Shown here: piece after piece, positions 1 to 6,759 of the stretch
How positions within the stretch are numbered: position 1 is the stretch's first letter
Layout of the letters: each line of letters opens with the position of its first letter
Source of the DNA: an uncultured Prevotella sp.
GTDB taxonomy: Bacteria > Bacteroidota > Bacteroidia > Bacteroidales > Bacteroidaceae
NCBI GenBank assembly: GCA_905202125.1
Contig: CAJKQX010000035.1
Coordinates: forward strand, 1 to 24,464
DNA length: 24,464 nucleotides
Direction of reading: 5' to 3'
The notes under the pieces: model-generated
What the model saw: only the letters and a program-made list of their open reading frames with translations
Database searches by the model: none
Told to the model about the DNA's origin: nothing
Program-made: the position numbers and the translations under genes

Positions 1-71
1 CGACTTGTAGATATCCATCATGTTTATCAATGGTTTTCGTTTCGTCACTCCAGATTTCGGATGATCCAAAA

Positions 72-114
72 AAAAGAGGACCGTCGCGGAATAATCCGCA
101 ACGAGTCCTCTTTT
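72..114 (-). terminator. Rho-independent terminator of rpsP
   Basis: A long hairpin: 72-81 (AAAAGAGGAC) pairs with 105-114, continued by CGT/ACG (82-84/101-103) and GCGGA/TCCGC (86-90/95-99). On the minus strand it is followed by a run of eight T. It lies about 45 nt past the rpsP stop codon, so it ends the rpsP transcript. Confidence 0.85.
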
Positions 115-160
115 ATTCTTATTACCGTATTTGTTTTCACTCTTACGGTTGCAGGGAGAC

Positions 161-700
161 TTATGCTTCTGCAGCTTCTGCGTTCTCCTCTGTTGTTTCG
201 GCTGTTTCAGCGGCTTCGCTTTCTGCCTTGGCGGCAGCCTCGGCAGCTTTCTTCTCAGCTACTTTCTTTGCGATGGCCTCGTTGACTTTCTTCTCAGCCT
301 CGAGTTCTTTGGCTGCAAGAGCCTTCTTCTCCTGCAATTCTTTTGCTTTGACAGCGTCAAGACCCTTCTGCTTGTCGTTCTTCCAAGCGTCGAACTTGTT
401 TTGAAGAGCGGCCTCATCAAAAGCGCCTTTTTTAACACCTCCACGGAGATGTTTCATCAGATACACGCCTTCACCCTTGAGGATGTTGCGTACGGTATCT
501 GTCGGCTGTGCACCGGCCTCAACCCAGTAAAGTGCACGGTTGAAATTCAAATCCACGGTAGCAGGATTGGTGTTTGGGTTGTAAGTACCAATTTTCTCAG
601 TAAATTTACCATCACGTGGTGCTCTCTGGTCAGCGATGACGATGCGGTAGTAAGCATAGCTTTTACGACCGCCGCGCTGCAATCTGATTTTTGTTGCCAT
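161..700 (-). CDS. rpsP: 30S ribosomal protein S16 with long Ala/Lys/Glu-rich C-terminal tail
   Basis: This is a component of the small ribosomal subunit that binds 16S rRNA during assembly. Residues 1 to about 80 are a typical S16 domain, starting MATKIRLQRGGRKSYAYYRI and containing the IGTYNPNT segment and the GAQPTDTVRNIL helix. S16 is normally about 80-90 residues; here it is 179. The rest is a highly charged Ala/Lys/Glu tail, predicted helical, ending in an acidic stretch. Long S16 tails are common in Bacteroidetes, so this is a lineage trait and not a fusion artefact. The start at 700 gives the conserved N-terminus with nothing extra. The gene appears monocistronic, with a candidate promoter at 756-763, a hairpin in its leader and a strong terminator at 72-114. 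Confidence 0.97.
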   Translation of the reverse strand: MATKIRLQRGGRKSYAYYRIVIADQRAPRDGKFTEKIGTYNPNTNPATVDLNFNRALYWVEAGAQPTDTVRNILKGEGVYLMKHLRGGVKKGAFDEAALQNKFDAWKNDKQKGLDAVKAKELQEKKALAAKELEAEKKVNEAIAKKVAEKKAAEAAAKAESEAAETAETTEENAEAAEA

Positions 701-731
701 TTAATTTTTTAATTTTTTGGTTTGAATTAAT

Positions 732-763
732 GCTATCATCTCGTGATAGCGGCTGCAAAATTA
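732..763 (-). promoter_or_regulatory. Candidate rpsP promoter (-7 box) and 5' leader hairpin
   Basis: On the minus strand TAATTTTG (756-763) fits the Bacteroidetes -7 box TAnnTTTG; no good -33 TTTG is seen at the usual distance. Just downstream, at the very 5' end of the expected transcript, 732-738 and 744-750 form a 7-bp stem (GCTATCA/TGATAGC) with a 5-nt loop. The hairpin could protect the transcript or mediate autoregulation, but the sequence does not decide this. Confidence 0.5.
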
Positions 764-792
764 CAATAATTAAGTAGGAAAGATGGATTGTT

Positions 793-835
793 TGCGTTTT
801 GAAAACGCATATTTAATAATTATTAACGATATGCG
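793..835. repeat. Two overlapping inverted repeats between rpsP and rnpB
   Basis: TGCGTTTT (793-800) and AAAACGCA (802-809) are an almost uninterrupted palindrome. Its right arm overlaps a second inverted repeat, CGCATAT (806-812) with ATATGCG (829-835). The two folds are mutually exclusive. No gene covers this stretch, which lies upstream of the rpsP promoter on the minus strand. Confidence 0.5.
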
Positions 836-874
836 CCACGGTATTTATAAAATGTGGTGATGATTCTAAAAAAA

Positions 875-1247
875 GAAAATAGTGTTCCTGTAAGCCGGGT
901 TCTGTCCTCATGCGCGAGCATGAGTATCTGTCATTTATCTACTCCATAAGTCACCCTATGGATGAAGCATTCTACCCTCCATCGTCATAGTGGTCGGGCG
1001 GGCAACCCTCAAACGATGGTTTACATGAACTTGCAGCCTCCAGCTGACACAGCCCGATGGTCACCCACCGGCTGGTAGTCTCTTACACTACCTTCTCACC
1101 CTTACCTGACATAATGACAGGCGGTTGTTTTCTTCTGTCAATACCTACTGTTGCCAATAGCTTCCATTTTCAGAAATGGAGCGCCCTGTGCTGCCCGGAC
1201 TTTCCTCCCGCATTTGCATGCCGGCGACAGATCGGAACACTGTTTTC
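875..1247 (-). ncRNA. rnpB: RNase P RNA, bacterial type A
   Basis: This is the catalytic RNA of RNase P, which removes 5' leaders from pre-tRNAs. The diagnostic 5' core GAGGAAAGTCCGGGC is at 1193-1207 (minus) and the 3' core ACAGAACCCGGCTTA at 891-905, the two halves of the P4 region. The ends pair as helix P1: GAAAACAGTGTTCC at the 5' end with GGAACACTATTTTC at the 3' end, which fixes the boundaries. A U-run follows P1, so the terminal stem probably helps terminate transcription. The length of about 373 nt is normal. A -7 box lies 8 nt before the 5' end. Confidence 0.97.
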
Positions 1248-1254
1248 TTGATTG

Positions 1255-1262
1255 CAAAATTA
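1255..1262 (-). promoter_or_regulatory. rnpB promoter -7 box
   Basis: TAATTTTG on the minus strand matches TAnnTTTG and ends 8 nt before the predicted 5' end of RNase P RNA, the distance expected for a -7 element. The -33 region is weak. Confidence 0.65.
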
Positions 1263-1316
1263 CGAAATATATTTGACATAATGCAGATTTTGTTGTTTAA
1301 ATACTTTTTTTAGCCC

Positions 1317-1359
1317 GCATTATTCATAGGATTCGTAGCAGAAGTTCTATGAATAATGC
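1317..1359. repeat. Inverted repeat, 13-15 bp arms, 13-17 nt loop
   Basis: GCATTATTCATAG (1317-1329) pairs with CTATGAATAATGC (1347-1359); a G-U and an A-U pair extend the stem. The left arm is preceded by a T-run and no T-run follows on either strand, so it is not an ordinary terminator. It may be a dispersed intergenic palindrome, but there is no second copy in this window. Confidence 0.7.
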
Positions 1360-1493
1360 AGGTCAGAGGGCATACATATTTATATTTGGCAACCGAAACG
1401 GGTTTAAACAATTGTAAAAATTTCTCACGCAGCGTTTAATAGCCGTTAATATGTTAAATGAGAGTGTTAAATTGGAATAAAGAAATGTGACAA

Positions 1494-1527
1494 TTTGGCA
1501 CAATCACAATTTTTGCTTTTATATTTG
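1494..1527 (+). promoter_or_regulatory. htrA promoter
   Basis: TTTG at 1494-1497 and TATATTTG at 1520-1527 match the Bacteroidetes -33 and -7 elements, with a 22-nt spacer that is slightly long. Confidence 0.6.
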
Positions 1528-1601
1528 CATACAGTTAAATGCGACGAAACAAAAGTGTTTTCGGGACAAAATAGTAAGATAATCAATTAATAAATAGAAA
1601 A

Positions 1602-3077
1602 ATGAAAAATTATTCCAAGTATTTGATTGTAGCAATGAGTGTAATTGCGGTGACTATTTCTGCAGGCTCGTTATTGAAAGTCAGAGCAGCCGTTTCGCCG
1701 GTCGTAATATCTGGCCAGCCCGTAGACCTCACTTATGCCGCTGAAAAAGCTTTGCCAACCGTAGTACATATATTGAACACACAAAACAGTAAGGTGCAGA
1801 CGGTTGACGTAGAGGCCGACCCCTTCGGAGATTTCTTTTCCGACCCGTTCGGGTTCTTCGGTTCTCCGCAGGGCCGCGGTGGCTCTCAGAAACGTCAGGT
1901 GCGCACACCGAAACGTCAAGGCAGCGGTTCGGGTGTGATCATATCGACCGACGGATACATCGTGACCAACAATCACGTCGTTGAGGGAGCCGACGAACTG
2001 ACCGTGACCCTGAACGATAACAACAAAGAGTATTCGGCAAGAATCATCGGAACGGATGCCACGACGGATCTCGCCCTCATCAAGATAGAAGGCAAGGATT
2101 TTCCGGCCATCACAATCGCAAACAGCGATGATATCAAGGTGGGCGAATGGGTGCTGGCCGTGGGCAATCCTTTCAATCTGACAAACACCGTGACAGCCGG
2201 TATCGTGAGCGCCAAAGGCCGTTCGCTCTATCAGCCCAACAAGATTGAGTCGTTCATCCAGACCGACGCCGCAATCAACCGTGGCAACTCGGGTGGCGCG
2301 CTCGTCAATACTCGCGGTGAACTGATTGGTATCAACGCCATGCTTTATTCCGAGACCGGATCGTACAGCGGTTACGGTTTTGCAATTCCTACCTCAATTA
2401 TGAATAAGGTGGTAGAGGACTTGAAGAAATACGGCACCGTACAGCGCGCGGTCATCGGTATCCAGGGACAGGACGTCAAGACATACGTCGATATTCAGAA
2501 GGAAGATGGCAAAGAGGTGGACCTCGGCACAATGAACGGAATCTATGTGGCTAAGGTGACAGACGAGAGCGCAGCGGCAGATGCCGGACTGAAGGAAGGC
2601 GATGTCATCACATCTGTTGACGGCAAAGAGGTGACGAAGATGTCGGAACTGCAGGAGGTGCTGGCCAAGAAACGTCCCGGAGACAAAGTGTCGCTCACAT
2701 ATATCCGCAACAAGAAGAAGGAGACCAAGAGCGTGGTGCTCAAAAACGAACAGGGAACGACCAAAGTAGTCAAGCAACTCGGCGATCTTGACATCCTCGG
2801 AGCCAATTTCCGCGAAATAACGAGTGCGCAGAAGACACAATACAACATCGGTTACGGTCTTGAGGTGATAAAGATCAACAACGGAAAGCTCAAGGATGCC
2901 GGTATCAATAAGAACTTTATCATCCAGAAAGTGAACGACTCGGCTGTCAAGACGATAGACGATCTGCAGCAACTGGTCAAGGAAGCGTCGACAAGCAAAG
3001 ACCCCGTATTGTACATTCAAGGTATCTATCCGACAGGCAAAAAGGCTTATTTCGCGGTGCCGTTGAATGAGAATTGA
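1602..3077 (+). CDS. degQ: Periplasmic serine protease of the HtrA/Deg family
   Basis: This is an envelope quality-control protease and chaperone that degrades misfolded periplasmic and outer-membrane proteins. The N-terminus has a hydrophobic export segment (residues about 8-30). A trypsin-like domain follows with the triad visible: His125 (VTNNHVV), Asp156 (TDLALIKI) and Ser230 (RGNSGGAL). A flexible Gly/Arg/Lys-rich stretch (about 71-108) precedes the protease core. The first PDZ domain begins near GIYVAKVTDESAAADAGL and contains EGDVITSVDG; a second, more diverged PDZ ends the protein. The 491-residue length is usual for two-PDZ Deg proteases. It has its own promoter and a strong terminator before rpoD. 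DegP, DegQ and HtrA cannot be told apart from sequence alone, so the symbol is nominal. Confidence 0.93.
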   Translation: MKNYSKYLIVAMSVIAVTISAGSLLKVRAAVSPVVISGQPVDLTYAAEKALPTVVHILNTQNSKVQTVDVEADPFGDFFSDPFGFFGSPQGRGGSQKRQVRTPKRQGSGSGVIISTDGYIVTNNHVVEGADELTVTLNDNNKEYSARIIGTDATTDLALIKIEGKDFPAITIANSDDIKVGEWVLAVGNPFNLTNTVTAGIVSAKGRSLYQPNKIESFIQTDAAINRGNSGGALVNTRGELIGINAMLYSETGSYSGYGFAIPTSIMNKVVEDLKKYGTVQRAVIGIQGQDVKTYVDIQKEDGKEVDLGTMNGIYVAKVTDESAAADAGLKEGDVITSVDGKEVTKMSELQEVLAKKRPGDKVSLTYIRNKKKETKSVVLKNEQGTTKVVKQLGDLDILGANFREITSAQKTQYNIGYGLEVIKINNGKLKDAGINKNFIIQKVNDSAVKTIDDLQQLVKEASTSKDPVLYIQGIYPTGKKAYFAVPLNEN

Positions 3078-3098
3078 ACATAATGAGTTGAATTGGAA

Positions 3099-3135
3099 AA
3101 AATGTGGTACGGATAATATGTCTGTGCCACATTTT
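3099..3135 (+). terminator. Terminator after the htrA gene
   Basis: 3099-3113 pairs with 3121-3135 (AAAATGTGG...CCACATTTT) in a 15-bp stem with two wobble pairs and a 7-nt loop. A T-rich stretch follows. It separates htrA from the rpoD promoter. Confidence 0.8.
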
Positions 3136-3165
3136 ATTTATTGTGAAACAAATAAAAGGAAAATA

Positions 3166-3197
3166 TTTGTTGGTGTAAAATTAATTAAGTATATTTG
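3166..3197 (+). promoter_or_regulatory. rpoD promoter
   Basis: TTTG (3166-3169), a 20-nt spacer and TATATTTG (3190-3197) exactly fit the Bacteroidetes housekeeping promoter. The leader is about 25 nt. Confidence 0.8.
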
Positions 3198-3227
3198 CAA
3201 AATTCATAAATATACAAATCATCCCGA

Positions 3228-4091
3228 ATGAGACAACTAAAAATCATAAAATCAATTACAAACAGAGAAAGTGTATCTCTTGACAAATATTTGCAAGAGA
3301 TAGGTCACGAAGAAATGATTTCGGTTGAAGAAGAAGCGGAATTGGCTATCCGTATCAGAAAAGGTGACAAAAAAGCACTTGAGAAACTCACAAAAGCCAA
3401 TTTGAGATTTGTTGTCTCAGTGGCCAAACAGTATCAGAATCAAGGACTAAGCTTGCTTGATCTGATCAATGAGGGCAATATGGGATTGATAAAAGCGGCC
3501 GAGAAATTTGATGAGACCAAAGGTTTCAAATTCATCTCATACGCTGTTTGGTGGATCAGACAAAGCATCATGCAGGCAATAGCCGAGCATAGTCGCTTAG
3601 TGAGATTGCCACTCAATCAGATAGGTTCGGTAAATAAAATCAATCGGGCCTTGATTAAATTTGAACAGGAAAACGAAAGACATCCCAGCGTCAACGAAAT
3701 AGCAGACAATACGGATCTGCCCGAAGACAAAATCGAGGATGTGCTGAAGATGAACAGCCGCCAGGTATCCGTCGATGCACCGCTCTCCGACGGTAATACA
3801 GGAAATATTCTGGATATTCTGCCAAACACGGATGAGCCTGAAGCCGACAACGCACTTGTCCTCCAGTCGTTGCGTGACGAGATAGCCGGAGCATTGCAAA
3901 CACTCGATGAACGGGAACGCAATGTCATCAAGGCTTTCTACGGAATAGACCAGCAGGAGTGCACATTGGAGGAGATAGGACGGAGATACGGCCTTACGCG
4001 TGAGCGGGTAAGACAAATCAGAGAGAAGGCAATCAGAAAATTGCGTAAGAATACGAAAAGTAAAATATTAAAAACATATTTAGGACAATAA
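3228..4091 (+). CDS. rpoD: Primary RNA polymerase sigma factor, Bacteroidetes short form
   Basis: This housekeeping sigma subunit directs RNA polymerase to TTTG/TAnnTTTG promoters. At 287 residues it lacks the acidic region 1.1 and the long non-conserved insert of proteobacterial sigma-70, as is typical of Bacteroidetes primary sigma factors. Region 1.2 is DKYLQEIGHEEMISVEEEAELA. Region 2 contains NLRFVVSVAKQYQNQGLSLLDLINEGNMGLIKAA and the -10-binding FISYAVWWIRQSI. Region 3 is around RHPSVNEIA. Region 4.2, the -35 helix-turn-helix, is CTLEEIGRRYGLTRERVRQI. The only start giving the conserved N-terminus is 3228. A small secreted-protein gene follows after 19 nt and may be cotranscribed. Confidence 0.96.
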   Translation: MRQLKIIKSITNRESVSLDKYLQEIGHEEMISVEEEAELAIRIRKGDKKALEKLTKANLRFVVSVAKQYQNQGLSLLDLINEGNMGLIKAAEKFDETKGFKFISYAVWWIRQSIMQAIAEHSRLVRLPLNQIGSVNKINRALIKFEQENERHPSVNEIADNTDLPEDKIEDVLKMNSRQVSVDAPLSDGNTGNILDILPNTDEPEADNALVLQSLRDEIAGALQTLDERERNVIKAFYGIDQQECTLEEIGRRYGLTRERVRQIREKAIRKLRKNTKSKILKTYLGQ

Positions 4092-4110
4092 ACAGTTAAT
4101 ATAACAAAAG

Positions 4111-4533
4111 ATGAAAACGCGTATTGCTATATTGGCACTCACAACATTGTTGACAACAATGATTTTTGCTGCAAACAGAAGAACAAAACTTTATGTCTAT
4201 GGATTTGCGACGTCATTCAAAGATTCAACGGCATATTTCACCGAAATACAAGAATTGGATTCGGCGTGGGTTGACAGAAAGACCGGTTTCTTGTACAGCC
4301 GGGATAACTATTCTTATCAACTGCGTGACTATCTGAAAAAAAACGGCATGAACTATCCCACTTGCATTACGATGTATGCCAAAGACAAGAAAAAGATAGA
4401 GAAGAAATATACAAAATTAAGAAAAATGTATACGGAGAAGCGGAATTTCGAAGTGAAATATGTTCTTCTCAGCGATTTCCGATACAGACACATCTCCCCG
4501 GATGAGGATGAAATAGACAATAAAAAGAAATGA
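4111..4533 (+). CDS. Small secreted protein of unknown function
   Basis: This 140-residue protein has an N-terminal signal peptide: MKTR, a hydrophobic stretch to about residue 20 and an AA-like cleavage region before NRRTKLYV. The mature part has a short beta-like start (KLYVYGFATSFKDSTAYFTEIQELDSA), followed by a charged Lys-rich helix (AKDKKKIEKKYTKLRKMYTEKRNFEVKYVLLSDFRYRHIS) and a basic/acidic tail. No catalytic motif is seen. The gene starts 19 nt after rpoD, so it is probably read from the same transcript. I recognise no named family; similar short secreted proteins beside rpoD may be conserved in Bacteroidales, but I cannot verify that here. Confidence 0.75.
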   Translation: MKTRIAILALTTLLTTMIFAANRRTKLYVYGFATSFKDSTAYFTEIQELDSAWVDRKTGFLYSRDNYSYQLRDYLKKNGMNYPTCITMYAKDKKKIEKKYTKLRKMYTEKRNFEVKYVLLSDFRYRHISPDEDEIDNKKK

Positions 4534-4662
4534 TTGATGAGGAAATGAATGTTACAGGATTATCCCGAATACAGGCAATCCGTCAGCGCTCATTTTCTTT
4601 TTTTTGTTTTCTGATACTATCCCATAGGCCGGTTGTTCATATAATATTCAAACTATTTGCTG

Positions 4663-5565
4663 ATGCCGAATGCAGAAAGACGATACTATCGAATAGCGGA
4701 ACTGAACATAAATATAAATTTCATAAAATCGACGGTCAATGACGAAACGCTTATTCCCTCGTTTCGGAATTTCGCTCTTCAGACGCCTGCCGAAGACGTG
4801 TTTCTGCAAATGGATGTGGATGATACTATCCGGCCGAGCCGTAAGGAGGACATCGAACTTATCCGAAATTTCGATACAGGCAACGGCATAACAAGTGTTG
4901 CAAAAACGCTGAATCCAAATGATGGGGGATATCAGTTCATCGTCAGAGACATCATTGGCAATAAATGTTGTTTCCTGAAATCAAATGAAGATTTCTCAAT
5001 CAACAGGTGTGCCCTGTATGGGACTCACCACATGCGACGCTTCGGGCTGAACAACGCACTGATGTTGGCGATGGCCTTCAAAGGCAGTTACAAAGACTTG
5101 TTGCTCGTTCATGCGTCGTTGGTGAGACACAATGGCAAAGGTTATGCATTCATCGCCAAAAGCGGAACGGGAAAAAGTACGCATGTGGGTATGTGGCTGC
5201 GCCATATAGAAAACTGCGACCTGATGAACGATGACTGCCCGATAATAAGGATAATTGATGATCGGGCATATATCTTCGGAAGTCCGTGGAGCGGCAAGAC
5301 GCCTTGTTACAGAAATACAAAAGCCCGACTTGGCGCAATCACGAGAATAGCGCGAGGCTTGGAAAACAGTATTGAGAAGGAATCGCCTGTTACGGCTCTC
5401 GCGTCATTGTTGCCCTCGTGCTCGACAATGAAATGGGATCGTGAGATATTCGGCAACCTCTGTGCCACGCTATCCAAAGTAATAGAAACAACAGACATTT
5501 ATACACTACATTGTCTGCCCAATAAAGATGCTGCAATATTATGCCACAAAGTAATATCAAAATGA
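4663..5565 (+). CDS. HPr kinase-like (PEPCK-fold) P-loop kinase of a PqqD-associated cassette
   Basis: This 300-residue soluble protein has an HprK-type P-loop, AKSGTGKSTHVGMW, at about 166-178. It is preceded by LLVHASLV (His150, as in the HprK fold) and followed by the acidic NDDCPII (about 189-195) and SPWSGKT (about 207-213). This arrangement matches HPr-kinase-like proteins found in RiPP-type clusters; related kinases in lasso-peptide loci phosphorylate the precursor tail. The first 100 residues are divergent. A TTG at 4657 would add two residues, but ATG 4663 is preferred. The stop overlaps the next start as ATGA (5562-5565), implying translational coupling to the signal-peptidase-like gene. 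The substrate is unknown. It is not canonical HprK, because the N-terminal DRTGG domain and any PTS context are absent. Confidence 0.82.
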   Translation: MPNAERRYYRIAELNININFIKSTVNDETLIPSFRNFALQTPAEDVFLQMDVDDTIRPSRKEDIELIRNFDTGNGITSVAKTLNPNDGGYQFIVRDIIGNKCCFLKSNEDFSINRCALYGTHHMRRFGLNNALMLAMAFKGSYKDLLLVHASLVRHNGKGYAFIAKSGTGKSTHVGMWLRHIENCDLMNDDCPIIRIIDDRAYIFGSPWSGKTPCYRNTKARLGAITRIARGLENSIEKESPVTALASLLPSCSTMKWDREIFGNLCATLSKVIETTDIYTLHCLPNKDAAILCHKVISK

Positions 5566-6014
5566 AAACGGTGCAATATGCAAACAGCGTGTTCGTACCC
5601 AAGATAATCGAATTGTTGGACGAAGGCCATACCGTGACAATCAATCTGCGGGGATACAGCATGCGGCCATATCTGGAAAACAATAGGGACAAAGCATTAA
5701 TAAGAAAAATAGGAATTCCCAGAAAAGGTGATATCGTTCTGGCAGAAACGCAACCTAAGGTGTATGTCATTCATCGCATCATCAAGATTAACGGTGATGA
5801 CATCACGTTGCGCGGTGATGGCAATATGAACTGCGAATATTGTAAGCGCAGCGATCTGAAGGGATATGTCATAGGATTCTATCGCAAGGGACGCTCCACG
5901 CTGGAAAAGACAAACTCACCGGGATGGATATTGTATTCTGTCGTGTGGAATTTTCTTTTTCCCATACGGCGATATCTGCTTTTCATATATCGCAGGCTTT
6001 GCGTGAGTGAATGA
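5562..6014 (+). CDS. Signal-peptidase-like protein, ER-type (S26B-like, Ser-His)
   Basis: This 150-residue protein carries the S24/S26 serine motif RGYSMRPYL (Ser33). Instead of the Lys of LexA and Lep it has His71 in YVIHRIIKI, followed by ITLRGDGN (84-88) and Asp98. The Ser-His-Asp order is that of archaeal/ER signal peptidases and SipW. A hydrophobic segment near the C-terminus (WILYSVVWNFLFPIRRYLLFIY) likely anchors it in the membrane. An upstream in-frame ATG at 5541 exists, but the ATGA overlap with the kinase stop favours 5562. It sits between the kinase and PqqD-like genes, so a plausible role is processing or export of the peptide they act on. This is inferred from context; catalytic activity is not proven. 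Confidence 0.78.
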   Translation: MKTVQYANSVFVPKIIELLDEGHTVTINLRGYSMRPYLENNRDKALIRKIGIPRKGDIVLAETQPKVYVIHRIIKINGDDITLRGDGNMNCEYCKRSDLKGYVIGFYRKGRSTLEKTNSPGWILYSVVWNFLFPIRRYLLFIYRRLCVSE

Positions 6015-6018
6015 TTTT

Positions 6019-6102
6019 ATGGCAAATATTCTTTTGACATCGGACGCAATCCCGTCATTCAATCACAGAAACAAGACTATATTTAAACAAATCATATTAT
6101 GA
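6019..6102 (+). CDS. Candidate 27-residue micro-ORF coupled to the PqqD-like gene
   Basis: ATG at 6019 opens a 27-codon frame starting MANILLTSDAIPSFNHRN. It begins 4 nt after the protease-like stop and ends with TGA overlapping the PqqD-like ATG (ATGA at 6099-6102). Tight spacing on both sides suggests translational coupling. In a cassette with a PqqD-type recognition domain, a short peptide is what one would look for as substrate. However, 27 codons can arise by chance and no leader/core pattern is evident, so this stays a candidate. Confidence 0.3.
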   Translation: MANILLTSDAIPSFNHRNKTIFKQIIL

Positions 6103-6365
6103 GAACCAAAAAAGGATTCAACTTGAGAAATATCTGCGGCGAAGATGTGATAGTAGCCGAAGGTAAGGAAAACATAGATTTTACCAATATAATAAGCATG
6201 AATAAAAGTGCCGCTTATTTATGGAACAAGATACAGGATAAGGATTTTGATGCATCCGTGCTCGCCCGTTTGCTCGTCGAAGAGTATGAGATAGCGGAGG
6301 TTGTCGCGCTTAAGGATTCGGAGGATGTGATGAAACAATGGGCTGATGCGGGAATAATAGAATGA
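6099..6365 (+). CDS. PqqD-like peptide-binding (RRE) protein
   Basis: This 88-residue protein resembles the PqqD family, the small winged-helix peptide chaperones that bind RiPP precursor leaders. Visible hallmarks are an N-terminal beta hairpin (FNLRNICGEDVIVAEG), the central ISMNKSAAYLWNKI, matching the family pattern of 'N.ta..iw..l', and a C-terminal helical part with DVMKQWADAGIIE. It is the last gene of the kinase/protease/PqqD cassette. No radical-SAM, B1/B2 protease or ABC transporter gene is nearby, so the pathway is either minimal or completed elsewhere. The family call is good; the function is inferred. Confidence 0.82.
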   Translation: MRTKKGFNLRNICGEDVIVAEGKENIDFTNIISMNKSAAYLWNKIQDKDFDASVLARLLVEEYEIAEVVALKDSEDVMKQWADAGIIE

Positions 6366-6432
6366 AGAGATTGGGAATGGTGAAGGGTGGAATGATAGTT
6401 CCGCTTTTCGCTGTTACCTGATGGCTCATACC

Positions 6433-6477
6433 AAAAAGAAAAGAGACTGAATAAACATGATGTTGTATTCAGTCTCT
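6433..6477 (-). terminator. Terminator of tRNA-Arg
   Basis: AGAGACTGAATA (6442-6453) pairs perfectly with 6466-6477 around a 12-nt loop. On the minus strand a T-rich tract follows immediately. It lies 3 nt past the tRNA 3' end, so it terminates the tRNA, and it may also stop the PqqD-side transcript from the other direction. Confidence 0.85.
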
Positions 6478-6480
6478 GTG

Positions 6481-6554
6481 TGACTCCGCTGGGATTCAAA
6501 CCCGGAACCTTCTGATCCGTAGTCAGATGCTCTATTCAGTTGAGCTACGGAGCC
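6481..6554 (-). tRNA. tRNA-Arg (anticodon ACG)
   Basis: A full cloverleaf is visible. The acceptor GGCTCCG pairs with CGGAGTC, with a G-T pair at the second position. The anticodon stem TCTGA/TCAGA encloses loop CTACGGA with anticodon ACG, and the T arm contains GGTTTGAATCC. The discriminator base is A and CCA is not encoded. It reads CGU/CGC/CGA after A34-to-inosine editing. Single-gene transcription unit. Confidence 0.96.
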
Positions 6555-6574
6555 TTGCTTCTTAATTGCGGTTG

Positions 6575-6606
6575 CAAAGGTAATGACTTTTTCTGTATCC
6601 ACCAAA
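6575..6606 (-). promoter_or_regulatory. tRNA-Arg promoter
   Basis: On the minus strand TTTG (6603-6606), a 20-nt spacer and TACCTTTG (6575-6582). The stretch containing the -7 box, including AAAAAGTCATTACCTTTGCA, is identical to the rRNA promoter at 24174-24181, marking both as stable-RNA promoters. Confidence 0.85.
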
Positions 6607-6663
6607 TATTTTCTTGATTTTTTTAATAATAATAATGTTTTTCTTTGCTTTTAGCCTTTTCCT

Positions 6664-6737
6664 TATCTTTGATGGAGATATTCATTATAAAGTTTTTGGG
6701 AATTATTCGTCTATGCCGGAGATTTTATTTAAATTTG
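6664..6737 (+). promoter_or_regulatory. Candidate promoters for the DUF4230 pair
   Basis: Two -7 boxes fit TAnnTTTG: TATCTTTG (6664-6671), with TTTG 16 nt upstream, and TAAATTTG (6730-6737), with no clear -33 element. Either could drive the following genes; the second would leave a leader of about 15 nt. Confidence 0.4.
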
Positions 6738-6759
6738 CCGCAAATGATATGTATTGCTT

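Larger units (their letters stand above)
1248..1601. other. Intergenic region between divergent rnpB and htrA
   Basis: This 354-bp gap holds the rnpB promoter, a 13-bp inverted repeat (1317-1359) and the htrA promoter (1494-1527). No convincing coding frame is seen. The htrA leader would be about 70 nt. Confidence 0.7.

Noticed and set aside
1057..1251. 64-codon frame on the plus strand
   Set aside because: It lies wholly in the antisense of RNase P RNA, which explains the sequence.
4530..4742. 70-codon frame starting in an ATGA overlap with the secreted-protein gene
   Set aside because: It overlaps the kinase gene start by 80 nt, has a low-complexity Phe/Ser run and matches no family; the overlap at 4530 is likely chance.
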